DNA from: Haemophilus_A paraphrohaemolyticus_A
GTDB taxonomy: Bacteria > Pseudomonadota > Gammaproteobacteria > Enterobacterales > Pasteurellaceae
Assembly (NCBI RefSeq): GCF_003253115.1
Contig: NZ_QEQF01000001.1
Location: forward strand, 434,001 to 498,000
Length of the DNA: 64,000 bases
Reading direction: 5' to 3'
This document shows positions 52,694-61,489 of the stretch, in pieces. A program made the position numbers and the translations under genes. Position 1 is the first letter of the stretch. Every line of letters starts with the position of its first letter. The notes below the pieces were generated by a model, which searched no databases, was not told the DNA's origin, and saw only the letters and a program-made list of their open reading frames with translations.

Positions 52694-54877
52694 TTTAAAT
52701 TTCAAATACACCGTCGCCAACGGCGGAATGCTTACCGAAATCGAATTTTCGCGTTCGTGGCTTTCAATGGCTTCACTTTGTACTGTGCCGAAATTCCCCA
52801 CGTTTGAACCTTCGTAATACATTGAATCGGTGTTCAAAATTTCTTCGTAGCAGCCTGCCACATTCACGCCAATGCGGTAATCGTGACGTGGCACAGGGGT
52901 GAAGTTGCTGATCACGATAATTCGTTCATCGTCTGAGCTTCTGCGTTCAAAGGCGAATACCGAGTTTTGGGCATCGTCCACCACCAACCAATCGAAGCCT
53001 TCCGGCGAGTTATCCAGCTCAAAGAGCGGTCGATTTTGTTGGTAAATTCGGTTGAGATCCTTCACCAGTTTCAACACGCCTTTGTGCCAACCACCGCCGA
53101 TGTTTTCATCGAGCAAGAACCAGTCGAGGCTTTCTTCGTAGTTCCATTCTCGACCTTGGGCGAACTCGTTGCCCATAAAGAGCAATTTTTTGCCTGGGTA
53201 GCCCCACATATAGCCGTAATAAGCACGTAAGTTAGCAAATTTTTGCCATGCGTCTCCCGGCATTTTATCGAGGAGCGAATATTTGCCATGTACCACTTCA
53301 TCATGGGAAAGCGGCAGCACGAAGTTTTCGCTGTATTGGTACACCATCCCGAAGGTCATTTTGTTGTGGTGGTATTGGCGATAAATCGGGTCGAGCTTCA
53401 TATAAGCGAGGGTGTCATTCATCCAGCCCATATTCCATTTGAAATTGAAACCCAAACCGCCGTTTTCGCTTGGGTGGGTTACACCAGCAAACGAAGTGGA
53501 CTCTTCCGCAATAGAAATCGCACCTGCCATTTCACTGTGAATTTTCCAGTTGGTGTGTTTTAAAAACTCAATAGCTTCTAGATTTTCACGTCCGCCATAT
53601 TGGTTGGGAATCCATTCGCCTTCGGCACGACTGTAATCGCGATAAATCATTGAAGCCACAGCATCCACGCGAATGCCATCTACGCCAAAACGTTCGAGCC
53701 AGTAAAGGGCGTTGCTGGAAAGGAAGTTTTTCACTTCGTTGCGTCCGTAGTTGTAAATTAGCGTGTTCCAGTCTTGGTGGTAGCCTTCTCGTGGGTCGGC
53801 ATGTTCGTAAAGGGCCGTGCCGTCAAAATTACTCAAGCCGTGGGTATCACTTGGGAAATGCCCTGGCACCCAATCTAAAATTACGTTGATGCCTGCTTCG
53901 TGAGCACGTTTTACTAAACGGCGAAATGCTTCAGGCGAGCCAAAACGACTGGTTGGAGAATAAAGTCCAAGTGGTTGATAACCCCAAGAACCATCAAACG
54001 GAAATTCAGAAAGTGGTAAAAATTCAATGTGGGTAAAACCCATCTCTTTTACATAAGGAATTAATTCATCAGCAATTTGATCGTAATCTAACCAAAAATT
54101 ATTTTCTAAATTACGACGCCAAGAGCCTAAATGCACTTCATAAATAGAAATCGGTTGGTTCGCTTGGTTGGCTTTTTTGCGGGCTTTGGTCATTTCCACA
54201 ACATTCGGCAAGGCACTGATTTGTGAAGCCGTATCAGGGCGAAGTTGCGAACTGAACGCATAAGGATCGGCTTTCAAACGTAAGTTGCCGTGGCAATCAA
54301 TTAATTCAAATTTATAAAGCTGACCGAGGCTCGCTTTCGGCAGGAACAGCTCCCACACACCGCTTTTCGGGTGAAAACGCATCGGATGGCGGCGACCGTC
54401 CCAATAGTTGAAATCGCCCACGATGGAAACCCGTTTCGCATTCGGTGCCCACAAACGGAAATTTACCCCACTCACACCATCACATTCCATAAAATGTGCA
54501 CCAAGCACTTCATACGGGCGAATCATCGAACCTTCAGCAAGTAGCCATTGCTCTAAATCGTCAATCATCGGATGGAAGCGGTAAGGGTCTTCCACAATCT
54601 GCACATCGTGCCCCCAATGCACTTCAAGCTGATAAATAAAAAACTCACGGCAATTCGATACTACGCCCGCAAAGAAACCGCGATCGTCCAAGCGGTCTAA
54701 TTCTGTGATGGTTTTACCACTTTCACGTGCAATCACTTTTACTTGATTGGCATCGGGTAACAAGGCTCGGATTTCAATACCACGGTCTGTTTCGTGCATA
54801 CCGAGCACGGAAAAAGGATCAGAATGGGTTGCATCAAAAAAATCATCAATAACAGATTGGGCAATGAGTTGAGTCAT
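52688..54877 (-). CDS. glgB: 1,4-alpha-glucan branching enzyme
   Basis: Introduces alpha-1,6 branches. The 729-residue protein has N-terminal carbohydrate domains (N1 and CBM48, to about residue 220), then the GH13 barrel with VILDWVPGHFPSD, GVDGIRVDAVASM (nucleophile Asp), ISIAEESTSF (acid/base Glu) and LPLSHDEVVHG. The ATG at 54877 with GAGG gives the E. coli length. It is the first gene of the operon; the frame's extension to 54970 is not supported. Confidence 0.96.
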   Translation of the reverse strand: MTQLIAQSVIDDFFDATHSDPFSVLGMHETDRGIEIRALLPDANQVKVIARESGKTITELDRLDDRGFFAGVVSNCREFFIYQLEVHWGHDVQIVEDPYRFHPMIDDLEQWLLAEGSMIRPYEVLGAHFMECDGVSGVNFRLWAPNAKRVSIVGDFNYWDGRRHPMRFHPKSGVWELFLPKASLGQLYKFELIDCHGNLRLKADPYAFSSQLRPDTASQISALPNVVEMTKARKKANQANQPISIYEVHLGSWRRNLENNFWLDYDQIADELIPYVKEMGFTHIEFLPLSEFPFDGSWGYQPLGLYSPTSRFGSPEAFRRLVKRAHEAGINVILDWVPGHFPSDTHGLSNFDGTALYEHADPREGYHQDWNTLIYNYGRNEVKNFLSSNALYWLERFGVDGIRVDAVASMIYRDYSRAEGEWIPNQYGGRENLEAIEFLKHTNWKIHSEMAGAISIAEESTSFAGVTHPSENGGLGFNFKWNMGWMNDTLAYMKLDPIYRQYHHNKMTFGMVYQYSENFVLPLSHDEVVHGKYSLLDKMPGDAWQKFANLRAYYGYMWGYPGKKLLFMGNEFAQGREWNYEESLDWFLLDENIGGGWHKGVLKLVKDLNRIYQQNRPLFELDNSPEGFDWLVVDDAQNSVFAFERRSSDDERIIVISNFTPVPRHDYRIGVNVAGCYEEILNTDSMYYEGSNVGNFGTVQSEAIESHERENSISVSIPPLATVYLKFKG

Positions 54878-55217
54878 AAAAACCTCACAATAGACGAGTG
54901 GCATGAACAAAAAACACGATAGGGATGAAAGGGAAGATAGAAATGAAGGCAAGCAGTCAAGTTTTGCCAAAATATTGCAAAAGGTTGAGAAACCTTGCCT
55001 TCATTGGTTGGCGGTTGTTGAGCAAACAAGCATGACGAAAACGTTTGCTTAAAAGAACCAGAAAAAGAGAACCCGCCTTCCTCATCAAGTGGTTTTGTGG
55101 AAATATCCCTATCAAAAAATGTGCTTTCCAATGTCATGCGTTTAAAAACTTACCAATTTTTAGTTAATTTGCATTCTAGGCTTAAACAAAATAAATACAA
55201 CGACTTTTGTCAAAAAG

Positions 55218-55233
55218 CGTGATCTCTGTCAAG
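55218..55233. promoter_or_regulatory. CRP-like site in glgB-lpxB divergent region
   Basis: CGTGA-TCTCTG-TCAAG has three mismatches to the consensus ends but keeps the GTGA...TCA core. It is the only candidate operator in the 442-bp gap 54878-55319. The rest of the gap shows no gene I can support. Confidence 0.4.
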
Positions 55234-55319
55234 AAATTTCTGGAATATCATATAAAATTTCGGTATAGATTGCTATTCACGCCAATCACAATATAATGAA
55301 ACTATTTTGACTTTAGAAA

Positions 55320-56504
55320 ATGACAGAAAAATCAGAAAAAATGGAACAAAAATCCCCTTTAATAGCCCTCGTGGCTGGCGAGGTGTCGGGCGATATTTTA
55401 GGTGCTGGTTTAATCAATGCCCTGAAATTGCACTATCCTAATGCCCGCTTTATTGGCGTGGCAGGCGAGCAGATGAAAAAAACTGGTTGCGAGACGCTAT
55501 TTGATATGGAAGAACTTTCCGTGATGGGCTTGGCAGAAGTGTTGAAGCATCTACCTCGCTTACTAAAACGCCGTAAGCAAGTGATTGAAACGATGCTTGA
55601 AATGAAACCCGATGTGTTTATCGGCATTGATGCCCCAGATTTTAACCTTACGGTCGAGGAAAAGCTCAAGGCAAACGGCATCAAAACGATTCACTATGTT
55701 AGTCCTTCTGTTTGGGCGTGGCGACAAAATCGGGTACATAAAATCAAACGTGCGACTGATTTAGTGTTAGCATTTTTACCGTTCGAAAAAGCTTTTTACG
55801 ATAAATTTGACACCCCTTGTCGTTTTATCGGGCACACCATGGCAGATGCGATTGCCTTAAAACCTAACCGAACAGAAGCCTGTGAAAAGCTCGGTTTAGA
55901 TGAAAGCAAACGTTATGTGGCTATTTTGATGGGTAGTCGAGGCAGTGAAATCCAATTCTTGGCAGAGCCTTTTTTGAAAACCGCTCAACTGTTAAAAGAG
56001 AAGCATCCAGATTTGGAATTTCTTGTGCCGATGGTGAATGAAAAACGGCAAGCACAGTTAGAAGAGATTAAAGAAAATATTGCCCCAGAATTGGACCTGC
56101 ATATTTTACAAGGGCAAGCTCGCCAAACGATGATCGCTGCAGAATGTACGTTACTCGCTTCTGGTACGGCAGCATTAGAAGCAATGCTCTGTAAATCGCC
56201 GATGGTGGTGGGGTATAAAATGAAACCACTGACCTATTGGCTTGCGAAAAAATTGGTCAAAACCGAGTATATCTCTTTGCCAAATTTACTTGCAAATGCA
56301 CCGCTTGTCCCAGAGATGATTCAAGAAGAGTGTAATCCTGATAACCTTGCATGGTCGCTCAATCACTATTTGAGCAATGATGTAGAGAGTTTAAAACAAA
56401 AAAATGAACTCAAGCACCGTTTTACAGACTTACATAAACTGATCCAATGCGATGCCGATACACAGGCAGCACAAGCTGTGGTGGATGTGTTGGAACAAAA
56501 ATAA
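55320..56504 (+). CDS. lpxB: Lipid-A-disaccharide synthase
   Basis: Condenses UDP-2,3-diacylglucosamine with lipid X in lipid A synthesis, at the inner face of the inner membrane. The 394-residue GT19 enzyme has ALVAGEVSGDILGAG, IGIDAPDFNL, YVSPSVWAWRQNRVHKI and the C-terminal SGTAALEAML. It stands apart from the usual fabZ-lpxA-lpxB cluster. The ribosome site is weak; an internal ATG at 55341 is an alternative start. Confidence 0.95.
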   Translation: MTEKSEKMEQKSPLIALVAGEVSGDILGAGLINALKLHYPNARFIGVAGEQMKKTGCETLFDMEELSVMGLAEVLKHLPRLLKRRKQVIETMLEMKPDVFIGIDAPDFNLTVEEKLKANGIKTIHYVSPSVWAWRQNRVHKIKRATDLVLAFLPFEKAFYDKFDTPCRFIGHTMADAIALKPNRTEACEKLGLDESKRYVAILMGSRGSEIQFLAEPFLKTAQLLKEKHPDLEFLVPMVNEKRQAQLEEIKENIAPELDLHILQGQARQTMIAAECTLLASGTAALEAMLCKSPMVVGYKMKPLTYWLAKKLVKTEYISLPNLLANAPLVPEMIQEECNPDNLAWSLNHYLSNDVESLKQKNELKHRFTDLHKLIQCDADTQAAQAVVDVLEQK

Positions 56505-56556
56505 CAAGCGGTCAAATTTATTCATTATTTTACAAATTAACAAAGGAACCCATTCA

Positions 56557-57609
56557 ATGTGGAAAGATATTTTACTTAACTACGGCATTTTCTTATTAGA
56601 ACTTCTCACTATCTTCGGCGTAGTTGCTGTGATTGTGATGATTATTTTAGAAAGCAAAAAGCATCCAGAAAACGGCACAATCGTGCTAACTGATTTTTCT
56701 GAAAAATATAAAGAACAGAAAGAATCGCTTGAAGCTTTTTTCCTTAGCGGAGAAGAGCTAAAACAAAAAGAGAAAGCCGAGAAAAAAGAGGCAAAAGCGA
56801 AAGCAAAAGCTGAGAAAAAACGTTTAAAAGAGGGTGAAGAAAAACCTGCCGAAGAGCAAAAATCTCGCTTATTTGTGCTTGATTTTAATGGTGATGTGCA
56901 CGCTCACGCCGTGAGTGCTTTACGCCGTGAGATTACCGCAGTGCTTTCGATTGCGAAACCAGAAGATGAAGTGCTGCTGAAACTTGAAAGCCCTGGTGGT
57001 GTGGTACACGGATATGGCTTAGCGGCATCGCAGTTACAACGCTTGCGTGAGCGTAATATTCCACTCACCGTAGCTGTCGATAAAGTTGCTGCAAGTGGAG
57101 GCTATATGATGGCGTGTGTGGCGAATAAAATTGTTTCTGCACCTTTTGCTATTATCGGTTCTGTGGGCGTAGTGGCTGAAGTGCCAAACATTCACCGCTT
57201 GCTCAAAAAACACGATGTCGATGTAGATGTAATGACGGCGGGTGAATTTAAACGCACCGTGACTTTTATGGGTGAAAACACCGAAAAAGGCAAACAAAAA
57301 TTCCAACAAGAATTAGAAGAAACTCACGAATTATTCAAACAATTTGTGCGTGAAAACCGTCCACAATTAGATATTGAAAAAATTGCAACGGGTGAGCACT
57401 GGTTCGGCAAGCAAGCGCTTGAACTGAATTTGATTGATGAGATTTCAACGAGCGATGATTTGCTTGTGAAAGCAGTTGAAAACAAAGAAATTATTGAAAT
57501 CAAATATAAAGAGAAGAAAAATCTGACCAAACGCATTGGCTTACAGATGGAGGAGTCGATTGGTAATGTGATTACTAAGCTCTTGAATAAACGAGTGGAT
57601 GTGATGTAA
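56557..57609 (+). CDS. sohB: Signal peptide peptidase-like S49 protease SohB
   Basis: A 350-residue inner-membrane serine protease of family S49. It has an N-terminal membrane helix (about 8-30), a Lys/Glu-rich coiled segment (about 60-105), then the protease domain with the catalytic Ser in VAASGGYMMAC and the general-base Lys region AGEFKRTVTFMGENTEKGK. The ATG at 56557 follows AAAGGAA; the longer frame to 56452 overlaps lpxB and is unlikely. Confidence 0.93.
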   Translation: MWKDILLNYGIFLLELLTIFGVVAVIVMIILESKKHPENGTIVLTDFSEKYKEQKESLEAFFLSGEELKQKEKAEKKEAKAKAKAEKKRLKEGEEKPAEEQKSRLFVLDFNGDVHAHAVSALRREITAVLSIAKPEDEVLLKLESPGGVVHGYGLAASQLQRLRERNIPLTVAVDKVAASGGYMMACVANKIVSAPFAIIGSVGVVAEVPNIHRLLKKHDVDVDVMTAGEFKRTVTFMGENTEKGKQKFQQELEETHELFKQFVRENRPQLDIEKIATGEHWFGKQALELNLIDEISTSDDLLVKAVENKEIIEIKYKEKKNLTKRIGLQMEESIGNVITKLLNKRVDVM

Positions 57610-57616
57610 ATAAAAA

Positions 57617-57660
57617 AGCGAGGAAATGATGATTTCATTACCTCGCTTGTTTTTTATTTT
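57617..57660 (+). terminator. sohB terminator
   Basis: AAGCGAGG...CCTCGCTT (57617-57624 with 57641-57648), extended by ATGA/TCAT pairing inside, then GTTTTTTATTTT. It lies between convergent sohB and relA. Confidence 0.85.
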
Positions 57661-57677
57661 ATATGCCTAGTCTTAGA

Positions 57678-59873
57678 TTACCCCGCCCTTCTCGCCTCAA
57701 TCACATCATCAAGCAGTGTAATGCGAGCTAAGATTTTATTCAGCATTGCCACATTATTCATCTGAATTTCCATATTGATAATTGCAAGGCTTCGTTTGGC
57801 ATCAATACGGCTAGCAACACTTAATACATTGACTTTCTCGTTTGCCATAATTGCACTCACATCACGCAGTAAACCATTACGGTCGTTGGCAATAATACGA
57901 ATGGTAAGACTTAAGCCTTCGCCAGCATAACTTCCCCATTGAGCTTCTACCACACGACTTGGGTTAAGGCTTTGCAATTCAAATAGCTGTTCACAATCGG
58001 CTTTGTGGATTGAAATGCCTCGTCCTTGTGTAATATAGCCGACAATTGGATCACCGGGAATCGGTTGGCAGCAGCGTGCAATGGAGTGCATCAAGTTACC
58101 CACGCCTTCAATAATTACTTGTCCGTTTTTGGCTTTATGGTGCGTATTCTTATTGAGCTGTTTCAGTACTGCTTCATCTTCTTGCTCAGCAGTTGGTTTA
58201 ATTAAACGACTTTGCAAATAGTGGCTAAGCTGGTTGAGTTTAATATCGCCACCGCCAATACCTGCATAAAGATCATCCATCTGTTTTAGGTTGTAACGTG
58301 GCAATGCATAAGCTTCAATTTGCTTGTGCGTTAAACCTAATTTCACCATTTCCGCTTCAAGAGCTTCGCGTCCTATTGGAATATTTTTCTCACGATCCAG
58401 TTTTTTGAACCATGCAATAATCTTGGAACGTGCTTTTGAAGTATTCACAAAGCCCGTATTTGGATTAAGCCAGTCGCGACTTGGATTCGGTTGTTTTTGA
58501 GTAATAATTTCAACTTGATCGCCCATTTTTAAATGATAGGTAAATGGCACAATTTTACCCGCCACTTTCGCTCCAATACAACGGTGCCCAATTTCGCTGT
58601 GAATCGCATAAGCAAAATCTAGTGGCGTTGCATCTTTTGGTAAATCAATTACCTCGCCACGTGGGGTAAAGACATAAACGCGGTCATCAAACACTTGTGA
58701 ACGCATTTCATCGACCACATCGCCAGAGTCAGCAATATCATTTTGCCATGCCAAGAGTTTACGCAACCAAACGATTTTCTCTTCATAGCCTGAACGTCCT
58801 GCGGTTGCTCCCTCTTTATATTTCCAGTGAGCAGCTACGCCAAGTTCAGCATCATCATGCATTTTTTGCGTACGAATTTGTACTTCAATAGGCTTATCAC
58901 CTTTACCCAGCACCACAGTATGAATCGATTGATAGCCATTGGGTTTAGGTTGAGCAATATAGTCATCAAAATGTTCTGGCAGGTGTTTATATTGGGTATG
59001 AATAATACTCAGCGCTGTGTAGCAATCTTCCAATTTAGGGACGATCACGCGTACAGCACGAATATCGAACAGTTGATTAAAACGCAGATTTTTCTTCTGC
59101 ATCTTTTTCCAAATGCTATAAATATGTTTCGGGCGGCCATAAACCTGCACTTCACCTAAATCTTCTTTGAGTGAAGCGGTCAAATCTGCCACAAAATTTG
59201 CAATATATTTTTCACGATCTACACGGCGTTCGCCAAGATCAAATTTTGCTATTTGACGATAGCATTGTGGATGCAGTGCACGGAAGCAGTAATCTTCAAG
59301 CTCCCATTTCAATTGCCCAATGCCCAAACGATTGGCAAGAGGTGCATACACATGCGAGCACTCTTTTGCCGCAAGTACAATATCTTCTTCGCTATAACGA
59401 TTTTTAGTTCTGAGATAAGTGATGCGTTCGGCAAGTTTGATAACCACGCAGCGGAAATCATCCACCATTGCCAACAGCATACGGCGAATATTGTCGATTT
59501 GCAGATCAGAGGCAGAATTAGAAGAGAGTTGACGGATATTTTCCATCTCCAACACGCCTTTTACTAAGTTTTTGACGTGGTTGCTGAAATCTTCTTTGAC
59601 TTGCACAAGGTCAATAATATTACCTTTAACCAGTGGGAAAAGCATTGCCGCAACAAGACTATCATCATCCATATTCAAGCCATAGAGAATTTCTGCCATT
59701 TCGATGCCATCCCACATCAATTCGTATTGAGAGGGCTCTAGTTTTTCTTGTGAATATTGCCACGCATTCTGCAATTTATTGAAGGTAACAGGAGACATAT
59801 GCAACGACTCACTCCAACCAGCGAGTTCAAATGTTGCAGGGTTAAGTTCGTGAGAGTGTCGAATAGCTACCAT
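57678..59873 (-). CDS. relA: GTP pyrophosphokinase RelA
   Basis: Ribosome-associated (p)ppGpp synthetase of the stringent response. In the 731-residue protein the N-terminal hydrolase-like domain lacks the HD pair (LLFPLVKG-type instead of HDxxED), as in monofunctional RelA. The synthetase domain has RPKHIYSIWKKMQ, FDIRAVRVIV and the catalytic Glu in IEVQIRT. TGS (VFTPRGEVIDLPKDATPLDFAY), zinc-finger and ACT domains follow. GGAGG precedes the ATG. Confidence 0.96.
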   Translation of the reverse strand: MVAIRHSHELNPATFELAGWSESLHMSPVTFNKLQNAWQYSQEKLEPSQYELMWDGIEMAEILYGLNMDDDSLVAAMLFPLVKGNIIDLVQVKEDFSNHVKNLVKGVLEMENIRQLSSNSASDLQIDNIRRMLLAMVDDFRCVVIKLAERITYLRTKNRYSEEDIVLAAKECSHVYAPLANRLGIGQLKWELEDYCFRALHPQCYRQIAKFDLGERRVDREKYIANFVADLTASLKEDLGEVQVYGRPKHIYSIWKKMQKKNLRFNQLFDIRAVRVIVPKLEDCYTALSIIHTQYKHLPEHFDDYIAQPKPNGYQSIHTVVLGKGDKPIEVQIRTQKMHDDAELGVAAHWKYKEGATAGRSGYEEKIVWLRKLLAWQNDIADSGDVVDEMRSQVFDDRVYVFTPRGEVIDLPKDATPLDFAYAIHSEIGHRCIGAKVAGKIVPFTYHLKMGDQVEIITQKQPNPSRDWLNPNTGFVNTSKARSKIIAWFKKLDREKNIPIGREALEAEMVKLGLTHKQIEAYALPRYNLKQMDDLYAGIGGGDIKLNQLSHYLQSRLIKPTAEQEDEAVLKQLNKNTHHKAKNGQVIIEGVGNLMHSIARCCQPIPGDPIVGYITQGRGISIHKADCEQLFELQSLNPSRVVEAQWGSYAGEGLSLTIRIIANDRNGLLRDVSAIMANEKVNVLSVASRIDAKRSLAIINMEIQMNNVAMLNKILARITLLDDVIEARRAG

Positions 59874-60034
59874 AAAACCTCCATTGTGATGCAGAGCGTA
59901 AACGTATTAGGTTGCACTCCATTATAGCCTAAAATGGGTTGAAAAAAAGAACAAAAAATAGTAAAAAGTTGAGGTTTCTGTAGGGATAAAAAAAGGAAAT
60001 TTTTTTGCTTTTCTACTTCTAATGCAAAATAACT

Positions 60035-60063
60035 ATTCTCATTTAGCCTATCTAAATGAGAAT
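60035..60063 (+). promoter_or_regulatory. Palindrome upstream of the ferritin genes, possible Fur site
   Basis: A perfect 12-bp inverted repeat (ATTCTCATTTAG/CTAAATGAGAAT) around a 5-base centre. The ATTCTCATT arms resemble the half-sites of the Fur box, and position before ferritin genes suits iron control. It lies about 80 bp upstream of the predicted promoter. Confidence 0.5.
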
Positions 60064-60122
60064 TCTTATTGTTTAAACTTATCAAAAATAAAAAATTGTT
60101 AGAAAAAAACTATTAAAAACAC

Positions 60123-60150
60123 TTGATTACTTTTTCAACCTTGTTATACT
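60123..60150 (+). promoter_or_regulatory. Predicted ftnA-ftnB promoter
   Basis: TTGATT (60123-60128), a 16-bp spacer, and TATACT (60145-60150) with an upstream TG (extended -10). It is about 105 bp before the first ferritin ATG. Confidence 0.55.
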
Positions 60151-60256
60151 TACTCTCGTTTTAAGGGGAGAATTTTTTCTGCCCTTCGTTACATTTAGAT
60201 TTCTAAATGAAAGTATCACTCATTTACATTTTCATAATATTTAGCTAGGAGTAAAA

Positions 60257-60757
60257 ATGTTACAGCAATCTATCATTGATAAACTCAATGAACAAATCAA
60301 CTTAGAGTTCTATTCATCAAACGTATATCTTCAAATGTCTTCTTGGTGTTCAAAACACGGTTTTGCAGGTGCAGCAACGTTCTTACTTCGCCACGCAGAT
60401 GAAGAATTAGAGCATATGCAAAAATTATTCGACTACGTTTGTGAAGCGGGGGCAACACCATTATTAGGCAAAATCGAAGCACCACGTAAAGAATATGCTT
60501 CATTAAAAGAGTTATTCGACATCGTGTTAGACCACGAAAAACACGTTACCGCTAAAATCAACGAATTAGTGGAAGTGACTTTCGCAGCGAAAGATTACTC
60601 AACTTTCAACTTCCTACAATGGTATGTGGCTGAACAGCACGAAGAAGAAAAACTCTTCAATGAAATTTTAGATAAATTCGTGGTGGCAGGTGAAAGCAAT
60701 AAATCACTTTACTTCATCGACAAAGACTTAGAAACCTTAGATCAAGGAGCAGAATAA
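60257..60757 (+). CDS. ftnA: Non-haem ferritin, first copy
   Basis: A 166-residue iron-storage protein that assembles into 24-mers. Ferroxidase-centre residues are present: Glu17 and Tyr24 (NLEFYSSNVYLQ), Glu50/His53 (EELEHM), Glu94 (LDHEKHV) and Gln127 (YVAEQHEEE). It is followed with a one-base overlap (TAATG) by a second ferritin, as in Haemophilus HI1384-HI1385. AGGAG precedes the ATG. Confidence 0.95.
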   Translation: MLQQSIIDKLNEQINLEFYSSNVYLQMSSWCSKHGFAGAATFLLRHADEELEHMQKLFDYVCEAGATPLLGKIEAPRKEYASLKELFDIVLDHEKHVTAKINELVEVTFAAKDYSTFNFLQWYVAEQHEEEKLFNEILDKFVVAGESNKSLYFIDKDLETLDQGAE

Positions 60758-61254
60758 TGTTATCGCAAAATATCATCAAATACTTAAACGACCAATTAAA
60801 CTTGGAATTCTATTCTTCTAACGTGTATCTTCAAATGTCAGCTTGGGCAGATAACAACGGCTTCCCAGGTGCGGCAAAATTCTTAAAAGCACACGCAACG
60901 GAAGAAATGGAACATATGCGTCGTTTATTCACTTATTTAAACGAAACAGGTGCATTAGCTGAAATCTATGCAATCGAAGCGCCACAAGCAGAATATGATT
61001 CATTAAAATCATTGTTCGAAATCGTATTAGAGCACGAAAAACACGTAACGTCTAAAATCAATGAATTGGTTGAAGTGACTTTTGATGCGAAAGATTACTC
61101 ATCATTCAACTTCTTACAATGGTACGTAGCAGAACAGCACGAAGAAGAGTTCTTATTCAACTCTATCTTAGACAAGTTCCGCCTATTAGGTGAAGATGGT
61201 AAATCTTTATACTATATTGATAAAGATTTAGAACAAATGGCTGCGGCGCATTAA
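60757..61254 (+). CDS. ftnB: Non-haem ferritin, second copy
   Basis: 165 residues, highly similar to the preceding gene, with the same ferroxidase residues (NLEFYSSNVYLQ, EEMEHM, LEHEKHV, YVAEQHEEE). The two are tandem duplicates that have diverged, mostly in the first half of helix C and at the C-terminus. The start overlaps the ftnA stop, implying coupled translation and mixed shells. Confidence 0.95.
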   Translation: MLSQNIIKYLNDQLNLEFYSSNVYLQMSAWADNNGFPGAAKFLKAHATEEMEHMRRLFTYLNETGALAEIYAIEAPQAEYDSLKSLFEIVLEHEKHVTSKINELVEVTFDAKDYSSFNFLQWYVAEQHEEEFLFNSILDKFRLLGEDGKSLYYIDKDLEQMAAAH

Positions 61255-61260
61255 TTTGCT

Positions 61261-61335
61261 CGTAGGGGGTGAGGATTGAAAATTCACTCACCTTTATTAT
61301 GCAATGCGTGCGTAGACCTACGGTTCACCCTCTAC
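61261..61335. repeat. Dispersed palindromic element after ftnB
   Basis: CGTAGGGGGTGAGGATTG...ATTCACTCACC, then GTGCGTAGACC and CACCCTCTAC: a diverged copy of the elements at 47553 and 52603. Confidence 0.55.
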
Positions 61336-61348
61336 TAACCAAACGCCT

Positions 61349-61408
61349 CAAGCGGTTGATTTTTCATAGCATTTTACAAATCGTTATGAAAAATTGACCG
61401 CTTGTTTT
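61349..61408 (+). terminator. Long uptake-signal hairpin before permease gene
   Basis: Twenty-base arms (61349-61368 and 61385-61404) with two mismatches, each containing an uptake signal, followed by TTTTA. It is a likely terminator for the ferritin operon. Confidence 0.65.
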
Positions 61409-61489
61409 ATGAATTTACAAGCAATCGTTTGCTTATTAAAGAGGGATTCTGTAAAATTCGCCCTAATTTTTTCTACATTAGAGGTCTTT

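Noticed and set aside
54874..55137. 87-codon minus-strand ORF upstream of glgB
   Set aside because: It overlaps the glgB start in another frame, shows no domain or good start, and the region is better explained as the glgB 5' untranslated leader.
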